Positions 51,636 to 60,884 of a DNA stretch of 64,000 nucleotides are shown here, piece after piece. A model generated the notes under the pieces. The model worked only from the letters and a program-made list of their open reading frames with translations, did no database searches and was not told the DNA's origin. This DNA is from Diadema setosum (lineage: Eukaryota; Echinodermata; Echinoidea; Diadematoida; Diadematidae). Every line of letters starts with the position of its first letter. Position 1 is the first letter of the stretch. The position numbers were made by a program, and so were the translations under genes. The stretch spans positions 22,076,837 to 22,140,836 of the forward strand of contig CM067065.1 of NCBI GenBank assembly GCA_033980235.1, read 5' to 3'.

Positions 51636-54600
51636 AGATAGAGAGAGAAGGAGAGAAAGAGAGAGAAAGAGTGAGAAAAATAATGTTATTTGTACTTCAT
51701 ACTTTCTATTTAATGTTTCAAGTGCTTCAAATGTTAATTATCTCGGTAGGTGTGTAATACTGGTAATGTTCATCATGGCCCACAGCTGAGCATGTGGAAG
51801 CAGTCAATTGATGATTGAATTCATAGGTCCTTGAAAAAAAAAAGCATTGCTTACCCTGAAGATATGAAGTTAGCATTATTAGATTGATGATTCATTTCAC
51901 ATTCAAATGAAATATTGGGCAGAATATTTTTGCCAACATTATAGAACAGAAAAACAGCATATAAGATATTTTATATCAACATCAATTTTCAAGAATTTAA
52001 ATTATATATCTTTAACTTTAACAGTGAATACAACAAAAGCTAATAACTGCGTTTCATATCCGTGTCTTTGTGTACAATATACACAATCTTGCAAATCTGT
52101 CATCTGTAATCACCGGATAAATGTACAAACAAACATTCCTACCCTGATCAAATTCAATCTCGTTCAACTTCTTAACATATTGCATTAGTCATTAAATAGA
52201 CAAACACCATCAGCTACACTAAATCAAATCCTTCCGTACAACATCAAGCTCACTATATGCATCATTTGAAACCTTCCTAATCAATACAACATTATCAATT
52301 AATCCATTCAAACAATTCATTAGAAAATCCAGTCATTATGATTATTACATTTTTTTCCTATATCCGGCATACTTACAATAAAAAAAAAAAAATCATCCAC
52401 CCTACAAAATAATGCGTGATAGCACAAACACGGAGTGTTTTTTTTTTTTTTTTTCTGGAGTCGTAGCACTCTTGACATATTATGAAACGAGGCCCATACC
52501 ACATTACATTAAATTACATTATATGGGGTAAAATGAATGTGTTATATAGTAACAAGAGAAGATTACAAGGCAATATACTTTTCAAATTATTCATAACTCC
52601 AACAATCCGGGATACTTTACCACAAACTAGATTTATTTTAGAATCCCAAGTAAAGCAGATATCGAGTTGTACCCCAAGGTACGTGATAACGTACAGAGCA
52701 TTACTCTATCAAAATGTTGTTAAAGGGGCTGTACAGTACTGGTTGAGGTGGGGATTCATGTTTTTTACATTCCTAAATGAGATAATGAGAAACCTCTTAT
52801 GAAATATGAAAGAGCATGTAATTTTAAAAAGGATTCATCGTTTATTTGATGAAATTTGGTTTTCAAATGGCTGAGATATCCAAAAAAGTAATAAGAATAA
52901 AGGACTACAGGCCCCAACTTTATCAGGGTCTCCTTGTTTCACCTTGTTTTTGGATATCTCGGCCACTTCAAAACCGATTTTCATCAAATAAACTTTTGAT
53001 ACCCCTTAGAATTGCATGCTCTTTGACATCTCATAGAGTGGTTTCTGAATGTCTTGCAAAATGTTAAAAGCTAAATCCTCACCTCGACCAGAACTGTACA
53101 CACCCTTTAATATAAAGTTGGACATTATCATAACAAGATCTTCTATTTTGTCGGTTGCAAAAATATATTATTAGAAGAACCATTAATTCAATATTTTGGC
53201 ATATTGTCTCCCCCCCCCCCCAAGAAAATTCAATCTCATAAATTGCATTGACGACGAGGAAGCATTCTGCCAAGCAACCGACGGCATCGTTCACATCATT
53301 ATGCATTCGAGATCGAGAGAGCCAGGAATGAAGAAAGCGAAGCACATTATCCGTCGAATTCACGCCCGACAGCTTTACAAATGTCTCAAAGAGATCCCTC
53401 AAGCAAATACAAAGGTTAGAATGAGTACGGTTTTGTTTTGTTTTGTTTTTTTGTCACCTATATCAATTGATATCAGGTTAAGGACCACTGTTACACAGAT
53501 TTTAGAAAATATCAATATTGACTTGCATTGAAAATAGTTTCATATTTTTAGACAGAACCCCAATTTGCCCGACGTTAATGTTCATGATATCAACTTTTTC
53601 AGATCGTATTATGTATATATATGACCCGTAATATGTTATAATAACACCATTCAAACAGTTGATATTTTGTTGTTGTTTTGTTTTTATTTTTTTCATTTTT
53701 AACAACCTCCTATAGATCAGTAGGCCCACGTTATTTATTATCAATTAATTCCGTTTTCCTTTAGTTAAACACTACAGATCCAAGCGAACTCATGCAGAAA
53801 CTAAGAACTGCTCTAGATGACAGGCCGCCTCCACAGAAAATCATTTGGGAAAAGGGCAATCTCTTCGTCCAGGTATGCGGCATATCGGACAGTGACTCAG
53901 ATAACTTCCTTATGGATATGTTTGAAAATGTTGGGGGCCTGTGGCAATGAGCCGATTGTGCACAAATTTCGCACTCCTACCTATAGACAAGAAATAAACG
54001 TTGCACACAGAGGGTAGAGTGACTCGCTATGCAAGCAATGTATTATATGATGTAAAGACACAAGGCTGTGAAACGAATTGATGTGACTGAACAAGATCCC
54101 TATCAAGGGCGACAGAAGTCGTGGTACAGATCTTGCTCATCATTGTAACATGTTTACAGATAGTTATTTCGATATCAGTCATCACATGACCAGCGTGTCG
54201 TGTGTAAGTGTGTGTTTGTCCTCACTTTTATATAGAAAAAAAAAAGCAGGCTGGCAATTCGAAAGCATTAACTATTTCACTTGGATAGAAACGTGTGTGT
54301 GCTAAAAACGAAATATGTCATTAAAACAAATCTGCAGTATTTGTTACAAATTTTCACTTACAAGATAGTAAACTTCTAACTTAAGTAGCTCGAGAAAACA
54401 TGAAATATTATCTATAGTCACAATTTTCATATCTTAGTCAAATCGTTGAGCTTGTAAACTACTTTGTATCTTGATTTCAACAGTGTTTTTTTTTTTCTCA
54501 GTTCTGCACTTATGCACTTAGAAATTAGCGTATTCGAAATTTGTCCTACTATCAAATCGTTTGACCCTCAGCCTATTCAACAAATTTGCTTGCCCACTTC

Positions 54601-55216
54601 AGATGAGTCTTGCTCTATTGTGTATGTTTATCACTTTACTGATGTATTTATATGTTTTTTTTTGACAGATATTCCCTTTCGATTTATATCTATTTACATT
54701 TCGACAGGTTTCGAAAAGCCAGTACGGTATGGGGGACGCAGATCCATTGTTCGGCATCAAGTTCTACAAGAAAGAAGAGGAAGGCCAGGCACATCCTCTG
54801 CAACCTGACAGGGTAACTTCAGCTGCTTGATCGGATAAAATTGAAGTGTAATAATTCTATGAATGTAGATGTTATGAAAAAAGCAAATCAATAAAATACC
54901 CTGAATTTTATGGAAATGTAAATCGAAGGTCCTATTCTTTTTTTTTTATAAACACCAACATTTTTTTTTTCACTTTCATTGTTCATTATTTCCCGTTTCT
55001 AAAAGTAAATCATAGTAAAATTAAGCATGCTTATATTTGCCTAAATTTCCATCGCAGATACCAGCCGATATTCCTCAGCAGTTGGAAGACGTGACAGTGC
55101 GAATCTATACCAGCGTGATTGGTTGTGATACCGCACAGGCTCTGGAGTACATCGAAAATTATATTATGCCTGAAATTTTGCTGCGAAATGCCCATGTTCA
55201 AGAACAAACATTATAA
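47773..55216 (+). CDS. SAMHD1: SAMHD1-like dNTP triphosphohydrolase, C-terminal half, seven exons
   Basis: SAMHD1 enzymes cleave dNTPs to nucleoside and triphosphate as nucleotide-bound tetramers. Exons 47773-47978, 48653-48744, 50296-50352, 53225-53414, 53765-53872, 54708-54812 and 55058-55216 join in frame (phases 0, 2, 2, 0, 0, 0) to about 304 residues ending in TAA. Against human SAMHD1 the order matches from NGIDVDTWD (human NGIDVDKWD) to the C terminus. The Asp equivalent to 311 and those equivalent to D319, R333, C341, C350, K354, R366, H376, R451, K455 and K523 are kept. K312 is Thr, Y315 Cys, R352 Pro, H370 Ser and Y374 Phe. Human numbering is from my memory of the protein. The SAM domain and the first HD-motif residues are not in view. 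All visible exons are open, so I treat it as a functional gene or paralogue. Which paralogue it is cannot be said. Confidence 0.88.
48653..48744 (+). CDS. SAMHD1: SAMHD1-like exon B
   Basis: Acceptor TTCACAG|GTTGCA, donor ATTAT|GTAAGC, ending in phase 2. It encodes NHMFATRRHISDVAFHHRV, aligned without gaps to human YDMFHTRNSLHRRAYQHKV. Confidence 0.88.
49128..49484. mobile_element. complete TTAA-type foldback MITE in a SAMHD1-like intron
   Basis: The ends are AGGGGAAGGCTAGTAACTGA and the near-complement TCAGGTACTAGCCTTCCCCT, flanked by TTAA (49124-49127, 49485-49488). The 357-bp body is an almost complete palindrome. A TTAA target fits piggyBac- or Kolobok-derived elements. It is the same family as the truncated copy at 40336-40607. 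Confidence 0.87.
50296..50352 (+). CDS. SAMHD1: SAMHD1-like exon C
   Basis: Acceptor CTAATTAG|GTATAAG, donor AAAAG|GTAAGT; enters and leaves in phase 2. Encodes YKDAFRAAARHIKFNGAKR, matching human ITDAFLKADDYIEITGAGG. Confidence 0.85.
50470..51597 (-). pseudogene. L2/CR1-like non-LTR retrotransposon, 5'-truncated
   Basis: The minus strand encodes the C-terminal part of a reverse transcriptase polyprotein. It runs from FVGVQIDETLMWKDQI (near 51570) through LLYKFFIQSHILYGIEVWG and LAQKK to FWNSLPKNVQ and FRRNLKKLLL near 50965. The frame breaks at a run of A (about 51333 on this strand), where two open frames overlap. The 3' end is a short tandem ACTCA tail on the minus strand (TTGAG repeats at 50472-50488), as in L2/CR1-type elements, with no poly-A. 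The 5' end is lost at the (TA)n tract. It sits antisense in an intron of the SAMHD1-like gene. Confidence 0.82.
51596..51682. repeat. (TA)n followed by (GA)n
   Basis: About 38 bp of TA repeats are followed by a GA/GAGAAA-rich tract. They abut the truncated end of the retrotransposon fragment. Confidence 0.9.
51870..52719 (-). pseudogene. second, highly decayed non-LTR reverse transcriptase fragment
   Basis: The minus strand from about 52715 reads YLGVQLDICFTWDSKINLV, then LLLLYNTFILPHI and VMWYGP, a thumb-region pattern of non-LTR reverse transcriptases. Stops, frameshifts and two homopolymer runs (52381-52393, 52439-52454) follow. It is older than the fragment at 50470-51597 and is cut by the MITE at 52724. 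The low-numbered limit is uncertain. Confidence 0.6.
52724..53106. mobile_element. TTAA-type MITE (second family)
   Basis: Ends AGGGGCTGTACAGTACTGG and the near-complement CCAGAACTGTACACACCCT are flanked by TTAA (52720-52723, 53107-53110). The arms are complementary for about 170 bp (TTTATTTGATGAAA on the left, TTTCATCAAATAAA on the right in inverted form). 383 bp, no coding capacity. Confidence 0.85.
53225..53414 (+). CDS. SAMHD1: SAMHD1-like exon D
   Basis: The acceptor follows a run of C (CCCCCAAG|AAAATT) and the donor is AAG|GTTAGA. Encodes INCIDDEEAFCQATDG and IHARQLYKCLKE, aligned to human STAIDDMEAYTKLTDN and IEYRNLFKYVGE. The Arg and Lys equivalent to R451 and K455 are kept. Confidence 0.9.
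53765..53872 (+). CDS. SAMHD1: SAMHD1-like exon E
   Basis: Acceptor CTTTAG|TTAAAC, donor GTCCAG|GTATGC, 36 codons, phase 0 both sides. It matches the human segment before VINMDYGMQ and is less conserved in its first half. Confidence 0.82.
54708..54812 (+). CDS. SAMHD1: SAMHD1-like exon F
   Basis: Acceptor TCGACAG|GTTTCG, donor GACAGG|GTAACT, 35 codons. Encodes SQYGMGDADPLFGIKFYKK, matching human MDYGMQEKNPIDHVSFYCK; the second Lys equals K523 and the position of C522 is Lys. Confidence 0.85.
55058..55216 (+). CDS. SAMHD1: SAMHD1-like terminal exon G
   Basis: Acceptor TTCCATCGCAG|ATACCA; ends in TAA at 55214-55216. Encodes VTVRIYTSVIGCDTAQALEY, matching human [20 protein letters not shown]. 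The protein stops soon after, so the longer tail that carries the Vpx/cyclin-related features of primate SAMHD1 is absent or much shorter. Confidence 0.85.
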   Translation: MPADIPQQLEDVTVRIYTSVIGCDTAQALEYIENYIMPEILLRNAHVQEQTL

Positions 55217-55944
55217 CATTATCACATTTAACTCTAATTAGCTCTCGAGAGTAGGTTTCACATGTTCCAAGGTCACCTTCCACAAAAGATGTATTTCTTT
55301 AAATTTGTCATGCATTCAGATTAGTTACACCAAAAAACAGGGAAATGATAACTTAGGGATTCCCGAGAGATCGGAGCAGAGATGTCAGAGTACGTTGCAC
55401 AATATTCATTTTACTGAGAGGCATGTGTATTTGCAAGTTTAATTCAGTTATTATGGCAGGTGACAATTTCTAACATACAAAAACAAGCAAACAAATAAAC
55501 AAACATTTCATGATATGATCATAGCGATGAAAAAGAAATTACTTTTGCCCCCCCCCCCAAAAAAAAAAAAATGCATGATATGAAATACGGAGAGGGAGGC
55601 ATGACCTCTTTTTTCTTTTCATTTTAGCAAGTTAAACGAAGTACCTTATAGTGAACGAAATCATTTTTTTTTTCTTATTCCTCTTCCACGAAATGTCCCT
55701 GGAGACATAATGTTTTGAGGTTTTCCGTCCGACTGGGCGTCTTTCCGCCCGTAATTGATTTTGTGGACAGCGTAATCTAATACCGTTGGAGGTATCGAAA
55801 GTTATGAAACTTCGCGTGTACATGTATAGGTGAATTAAGCTGCACCTCTGTTGGGTGCACACGCTCAACGTCAAAGCTCAGGGTCAACCACTAGAGAATT
55901 TCGCCGTTTTCTCAGTATATTTGCAATACCTGAAGGTACATTCA
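55217..55944. other. probable 3' UTR and flank of the SAMHD1-like gene
   Basis: No further exon-like frame. Contains poly-C/poly-A at 55550-55571. Confidence 0.5.
55494..55499 (+). promoter_or_regulatory. candidate polyadenylation signal AATAAA
   Basis: The first clear AATAAA after the stop codon, 278 bp downstream. It lies in an A-rich (AAAC)n-like tract, so it could be accidental. Confidence 0.4.
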
Positions 55945-55948
55945 TTAA

Positions 55949-56446
55949 CTCTTTATGTGCCATGGTGGAAACCCCCTGTGTGCCACGTTATTCTGAGACA
56001 CGAAGGTAGTCATGCTTTGAGAAAGAATTTTGTTTTTCCAGTCTGTATAACTTCTACAAATTTCTGTTTAATAAGCTGGACATTATAGTGAGCAAAGTTA
56101 AAGAGGAATGCCAAACTTTGCTTCCATATACAATGTATAACAATTCTATTTTCAATTTTTCTTTTGAATTACCAGTTGCTACCTTTCTGTAAAGGCATGA
56201 CTTTTGCACATAAAATAGTGACAGAAACTTCGAATTTACAAGCAAATCTAGTTGGGAACACCGCTTGATGGTCAATCACCACATAGAATGCAAGCCGTAT
56301 GTGAGAGGAACAAAAGCGCGAGAACGCTTTGATTGTACCGCGGGATTAGCGATTTATCGATCGGTTTTGGCGGCTTTGTTTGTTGAGCAATGCGAAGTTG
56401 GCACGCCGTCGACTGAGTCGGACGTGCGAACGTGGCACATAAAGAG
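55949..56446. mobile_element. piggyBac-like MITE
   Basis: The ends CTCTTTATGTGCCA and the exact complement TGGCACATAAAGAG are flanked by TTAA (55945-55948, 56447-56450). The termini resemble the common TTAACCCTTT-type piggyBac ends. 498 bp, no transposase. The right third is GC-richer than its surroundings. Confidence 0.85.
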
Positions 56447-56538
56447 TTAAATTCATTGCATCCATGTGTAACCATGTAAAGATTCACTGTGGGAAAAAAG
56501 AAATAGTCAAAGTTTAAGTAAAATTGTTAAAAATTCGC

Positions 56539-56540
<2 letters not shown>

Positions 56541-56567
<27 letters not shown>
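56541..56567. repeat. (GT)n microsatellite
   Basis: About 13 GT units. Confidence 0.95.
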
Positions 56568-56571
<4 letters not shown>

Positions 56572-56760
56572 ATATGTATTAGAATTGTCCCAATACAGTT
56601 CCTTAAAAGTGTCTATATACTCATGTACTATGTGAAAAGGACTATTATTATTTTTTTTTTTTTTTGCAACTGATTGACAAATTGCCCTACATCGACGTAA
56701 ATAAGCACTGAATTGATCAGTGTTTTAGTAGTAGCCATGATAAAAAATCATGGGCGTACA

Positions 56761-56832
56761 TACTCGAGCAGGATTCGAACCTACGACCTCTTGATCACCG
56801 GACAGGCGTCATCTCCACTAGACCACCGAGCT
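56761..56832 (-). pseudogene. tRNA-like unit 1
   Basis: A 72-nt cloverleaf-like segment with box A (TGGTCTAGTGG) and box B (GGTTCGAATCC). The anticodon loop CCGGTGA lacks U33, so it is not a normal tRNA. Anticodon stem CCTGT/TCAAG. Confidence 0.6.
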
Positions 56833-57027
56833 TTCGCCCGATAGCAAGTGTTGGTTCTAATCCTAATATCATGCAGCGGGTATTGCTTTGTTATTCAAAT
56901 TTATGAAATTCTTCCGTCGAGATGTTTTCATTGCAACTGATTGACAAATTGCCCTACATCGACGTAAATAAGCACTGGATTGATCAGTGTTTTAGTAGTA
57001 GTAATGATAAAAAATCATAGGCGTACA

Positions 57028-57099
57028 TACTCGAGAAGGATTCGAACCTACGACCTCCTGATCACCGGACAGGCGTCATCTCCACTAGACCACCGAGCT
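57028..57099 (-). pseudogene. tRNA-like unit 2
   Basis: Same 72-nt structure as unit 1. One outer-stem base is changed (AGGCG for GGGCG) and the box B arm reads TCCTTCTCGAG. Confidence 0.6.
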
Positions 57100-57421
57100 T
57101 TCGCCCGACAGCAAGTGTTGGTTCTAATCCTTATAGCATGCAGCGGATACTGCTTTGTTATTCAAATTTATGAAATTCTTCCGTCGAGATGTTTTCATTG
57201 CAACTGATTGACAAATTGCCCTACATCGACGTAAATAAGCACTGAATTGATTAGTGTTTTAGTAGTAGCCATGATAAAAAATCATGGGCGTACGTACATT
57301 TGTCATTTGTCAATCAGTTGCAATGAAAACATCTCGACGGAAGAATTTCATAAATTTGAATAACAAAGCAGTACCCGCTGCATGCTATAAGGATTAGAAC
57401 CAACACTTGCTGTCGGGCGAA

Positions 57422-57493
57422 AGCTCGGTGGTCTAGTGGAGATGACGCCTGTCCGGTGATCAGGAGGTCGTAGGTTCGAATCCTGCTCGAGTA
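57422..57493 (+). pseudogene. tRNA-like unit 3
   Basis: The best-formed copy. The acceptor GCTCGG pairs with TCGAGT. D arm, anticodon stem CCTGT/TCAGG, 5-nt variable loop and T arm GTAGG/CCTGC are all present. The formal anticodon is GGU but U33 is missing. It is bracketed by complementary GGGCG (57415) and CGCCC (57498). Confidence 0.65.
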
Positions 57494-57688
57494 TGTACGC
57501 CCATGATTTTTTATCATGGCTACTACTAAAACACTGATCAATTCAGTGCTTATTTACGTCGATGTAGGGCAATTTGTCAATCAGTTGCAATGAAAACATC
57601 TCGACGGAAGAATTTCATAAATTTGAATAACAAAGCAGTACCCGCTGCATGCTATAAGGATTAGAACCAACACTTGCTTTCGGGCGAA

Positions 57689-57760
57689 AGCTCAGAGGTC
57701 TAGTGGAGATGACGCGTGTCCGGTGATCAGGAGGTCGTAGGTTCGAATCCTGCTCGAGTA
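57689..57760 (+). pseudogene. tRNA-like unit 4
   Basis: Same structure with mutations in the acceptor (GCTCAG) and anticodon stem (CGTGT). The changed box A neighbourhood (GAGGTCTAGTGG) suggests decay. Confidence 0.55.
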
Positions 57761-57905
57761 TGTACGCCCATGATTTTTTATCATGGCTACTACTAAAACA
57801 CTGATCAATTCAGTGCTTATTTACGTCGATGTAGGGCAATTTGTCAATCAGTTGCAATGAAAACATCTCGACGGAAGAATTTCATAAATTTGAAGGACTA
57901 TTATT

Positions 57906-59346
57906 TGTGTTGTTGTTGTTGTTGTTGTTGTTGTTTTTTTTTTTTACAGCTGTATCACTAGTATTGTGAAAGTGCAAACAAACACACACACACACACAAA
58001 AAAAAATCATGGGACAGTTCGACGGCCAGTTATAAGTAAAAGTGTGACGATTTTTTTTTTTTTTTTGGTTATGAATACGCATCGCTAATCATAATTGACA
58101 ACTCATTAAAGGCGACCGTAATTATTGTTGAAGATTGTTAAGCTTTAAAGCGCTTTCTTTGTTGGTTGGAGCGCAGGCTGAAGTGTTTTCTAAACACATT
58201 TATCCAGATGTTGTGACAGTATAAGAGTTTCGATTATTCAAAGCCGATGATGAGGAAAAAAAAACAATTAAGGATAAGTGCAAGTACTTTGTTTTCTAAA
58301 AAAAAAAAAAAGATTCAATATTTATATGAGAGTTTAACTGCAAATGCAATTAGATTCATTTTTGTTATTAATGTTTAGATTGATGCGATTTAAGATGATA
58401 CAAAATAATAAAGATAAACATGCGATAATTTTTCTCTATAGCGACTGCAGTTCTGTTTTCCCTTCCATTAACACCTTACTTGAAAATAAAAAAGTATGGA
58501 TCTTGCTGATTTACTCAAACAATTAAAGCATTGTTTACTCTGTCTCGAGTGTAAGCAAATTGCAGTTTCAGTAATTCAATTCCATTCATTCATTCATTCA
58601 TTCATTCATTCATTCACTTAAGAGCTGATATGCCTGAATTCCTTTATAGCAATTCTCATGTTTAAAAAAGATGGCCACATGTATAATTATATTTGTTGTT
58701 GTATTTCTTACTTTTATCTTGCTAGGTTTTACATCAATTTCTGACTATTATGGCATTTGAATGGAAAGCACACTTCATCATTAAATAACTGAATTTGAGC
58801 ATCTTCATTTTGCATTCCTTTTCATGATGGGGAATACTAGAATTAACATCGTTCTCTGTCGTGATGAAACGTTTGTGGACATTGCGTCTTCACATTACCA
58901 AGTTGTCCTAAAGGCGAAAATACTCTTATCGTTCGATTATCATCCCCTAATATTTTATTTGCTTCATTAAGATGATTACTTTGGACTTCTTCTTTATTTT
59001 TTCTCGGATTTCATGGATATGTGTCAACGTGACAGGAAGTAAAGTTGGTTGCCAATAAAGAGACCAATGAGAGGCACGGAAATGCCCATGGTTGTTGTAT
59101 AAAACTAGTTTGTGTTTTAATTTGTGAAGTAAGACAAAGAAGTTCCAGTTACAATGGTATTCATTGCATTTTGAAAAGTATGTCAAATTATACAAGATGC
59201 ATACAGTTAACTAACATGCAGAACAACAAAGTCGTAAAGAAAAATAAATATCTTATGAATTCCCATAATATGAAATATAATCTTTCTATCTGTTTTGTTT
59301 TCTCGTGTTTCCCAATAACATATAACATAATATAACATAATCTTAA
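57906..59346. other. no gene seen; simple repeats
   Basis: AT-rich DNA with (GTT)n at 57908-57934, (CA)n near 57981, poly-T and poly-A runs, and (ATTC)n at 58584-58615. No exon or terminal repeats recognised. Confidence 0.55.
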
Positions 59347-59870
59347 TTCATTGTATTGGTTATTGTACTGAAATACCAAATAAAGTAAAAGGTTATATGA
59401 AGCCAAGTATTTGTCCACCATTACAACAATAAACGCACTAAAGTTATATTTTATAGTAAAACTCGTGACATTAATTATGTAACTTTTTACAATACTAAAC
59501 AGCTCGACGGAATGTACTTTTACCATGATACATTCTTCGCTTGAATTAGCATTTCTTTTACCATTGATGTTATGAACATTTTTTTTTCTTGATGCAGAAT
59601 ATAACAAATTTTGTTGGAATAAGGAGTCAAACGTCGTTGCATTGGTTATTGAACTGAATTACCAAATAAAGTGTGTGAAGTTATGTTAAGTCAAGTATTT
59701 CTCTACCATTACAGCAATAAATTCATTAAAGTTATCTTTTATAGTAAAACACGTGGCATTTACTATAAAACTTTTCACAGTACTAAACAGCTCGACAGAA
59801 TGCATTTCTACCGTGTTACATTCCTCGCTTGAATTAACATTTCTATTACCATTACTGTTATCAACATTTA
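59347..59870. repeat. diverged tandem duplication of about 290 bp
   Basis: The block starting TTGGTTATTGTACTGAAATACC (59357) recurs at 59643 as TTGGTTATTGAACTGAATTACC. Matching landmarks follow, such as ACTAAACAGCTCGACGGAATG against ACTAAACAGCTCGACAGAATG. Minus-strand open frames of up to 139 codons overlie it but are not conserved between the two copies. Confidence 0.82.
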
Positions 59871-60000
59871 TGTGAAATTTCAACATAAAAAAACAAAGAA
59901 GTCATATTACATGATGTTAAAAATATATGAATATGGCAATTCAAGGTGCATGCCGCTGGTTGCTAGGGGAGAAAAGGACAACCACCTAGGCTCGAGACCT

Positions 60001-60027
60001 CCCACGCCCCTCCCCCCCCCAAAAAAA

Positions 60028-60066
<39 letters not shown>
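60001..60066. repeat. poly-C, poly-A and (CAA)n tract
   Basis: CCCCTCCCCCCCCC is followed by ten A and about 11 CAA units. Confidence 0.9.
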
Positions 60067-60548
60067 AACAGCTACATCAATGCAAAACAATATAAAGCGA
60101 CATCACTGCAATACAAATGGGGAAAAATAAGAAGAGACTTACAAATACAATTGACAGTTTTAAAGTCAGCTACATTCATTTTCAGCAAACTAGAAATTTA
60201 TAATTGCAATCGAACTGCAAGAAAGATAAAATCAAACAAACAAACAAAAAACAAACAAACACGTTTTATTCATATTTGCCTCCTGAATCGCTTCAAGAAA
60301 TGATGCACGGTATATGATAATATAACTTCAGGCAGTAAGCATATCTGACGATTCAATTTGTTTACATATCATATGAACGACCATCGAGTTTCAAGTCATA
60401 GCACATACAGCACATGGAACAATGAGGACACAACTGCTCTTAATTGCATTATTACTTTTTTTCAAAGAAATTGAAGTCATACAATAATACCATATCTCAA
60501 AATGTTTTCACATCTCCTGAAATTACTGCGCAAATGTACTACACAAAT

Positions 60549-60575
60549 TTACCCGTACAAACACTGTACGGGTAA
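60549..60575. other. perfect 11-bp hairpin
   Basis: TTACCCGTACA and its exact complement TGTACGGGTAA are separated by AACAC. No T run follows and no gene ends here, so its role is unknown. Confidence 0.6.
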
Positions 60576-60780
60576 TCTTTCCCTCTTTCTTCTCCTACCC
60601 CCCCCCCACCTCCCATTCTTTCTCATTTTGAATAAGATGGAAGTCCCTTAACAACTTTTATGTAAACATTGCATGACATTACAATATTATCTGTAAACCA
60701 AAGCGCGCCGAAACATGTGAATGAGGATGGGTGCAAAATATACCTAACGTCTCTTTTATTTTGCTTTTTGCAATATCAAA

Positions 60781-60850
60781 ACACACACACACAAATACAC
60801 ACACACACACACACATTTACATATATTTATGTATATTATATGCGTGTAGG

Positions 60851-60882
<32 letters not shown>
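60781..60882. repeat. (CA)n and (CT)n microsatellites
   Basis: CA repeats at 60781-60815, broken by AAATA, and about 15 CT units at 60852-60882. Confidence 0.95.

Positions 60883-60884
<2 letters not shown>

Larger units (their letters stand above)
56650..57892. mobile_element. composite tRNA-like SINE cluster, two units inverted against two
   Basis: Units of 267 bp (GCAACTGATTGAC at 56666, 56933 and 57200) run in minus orientation and then, from about 57300, the same units run in plus orientation. This makes an inverted repeat with arms of about 600 bp. The whole block is flanked by a 13-bp duplication, AAGGACTATTATT (56637-56649, 57893-57905), with a run of T after the left copy. This fits one retroposition-like insertion of a minus-strand poly-A transcript. 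Confidence 0.8.

Noticed and set aside
57422..57493. Functional tRNA-Thr gene
   Set aside because: U33 is missing, the first acceptor pair is A-A, and the unit is part of a repeated SINE-like block.
59188..59607. 139-codon minus-strand open frame
   Set aside because: It is low complexity, AT-rich, lies over a diverged duplication and is not preserved in the second copy.
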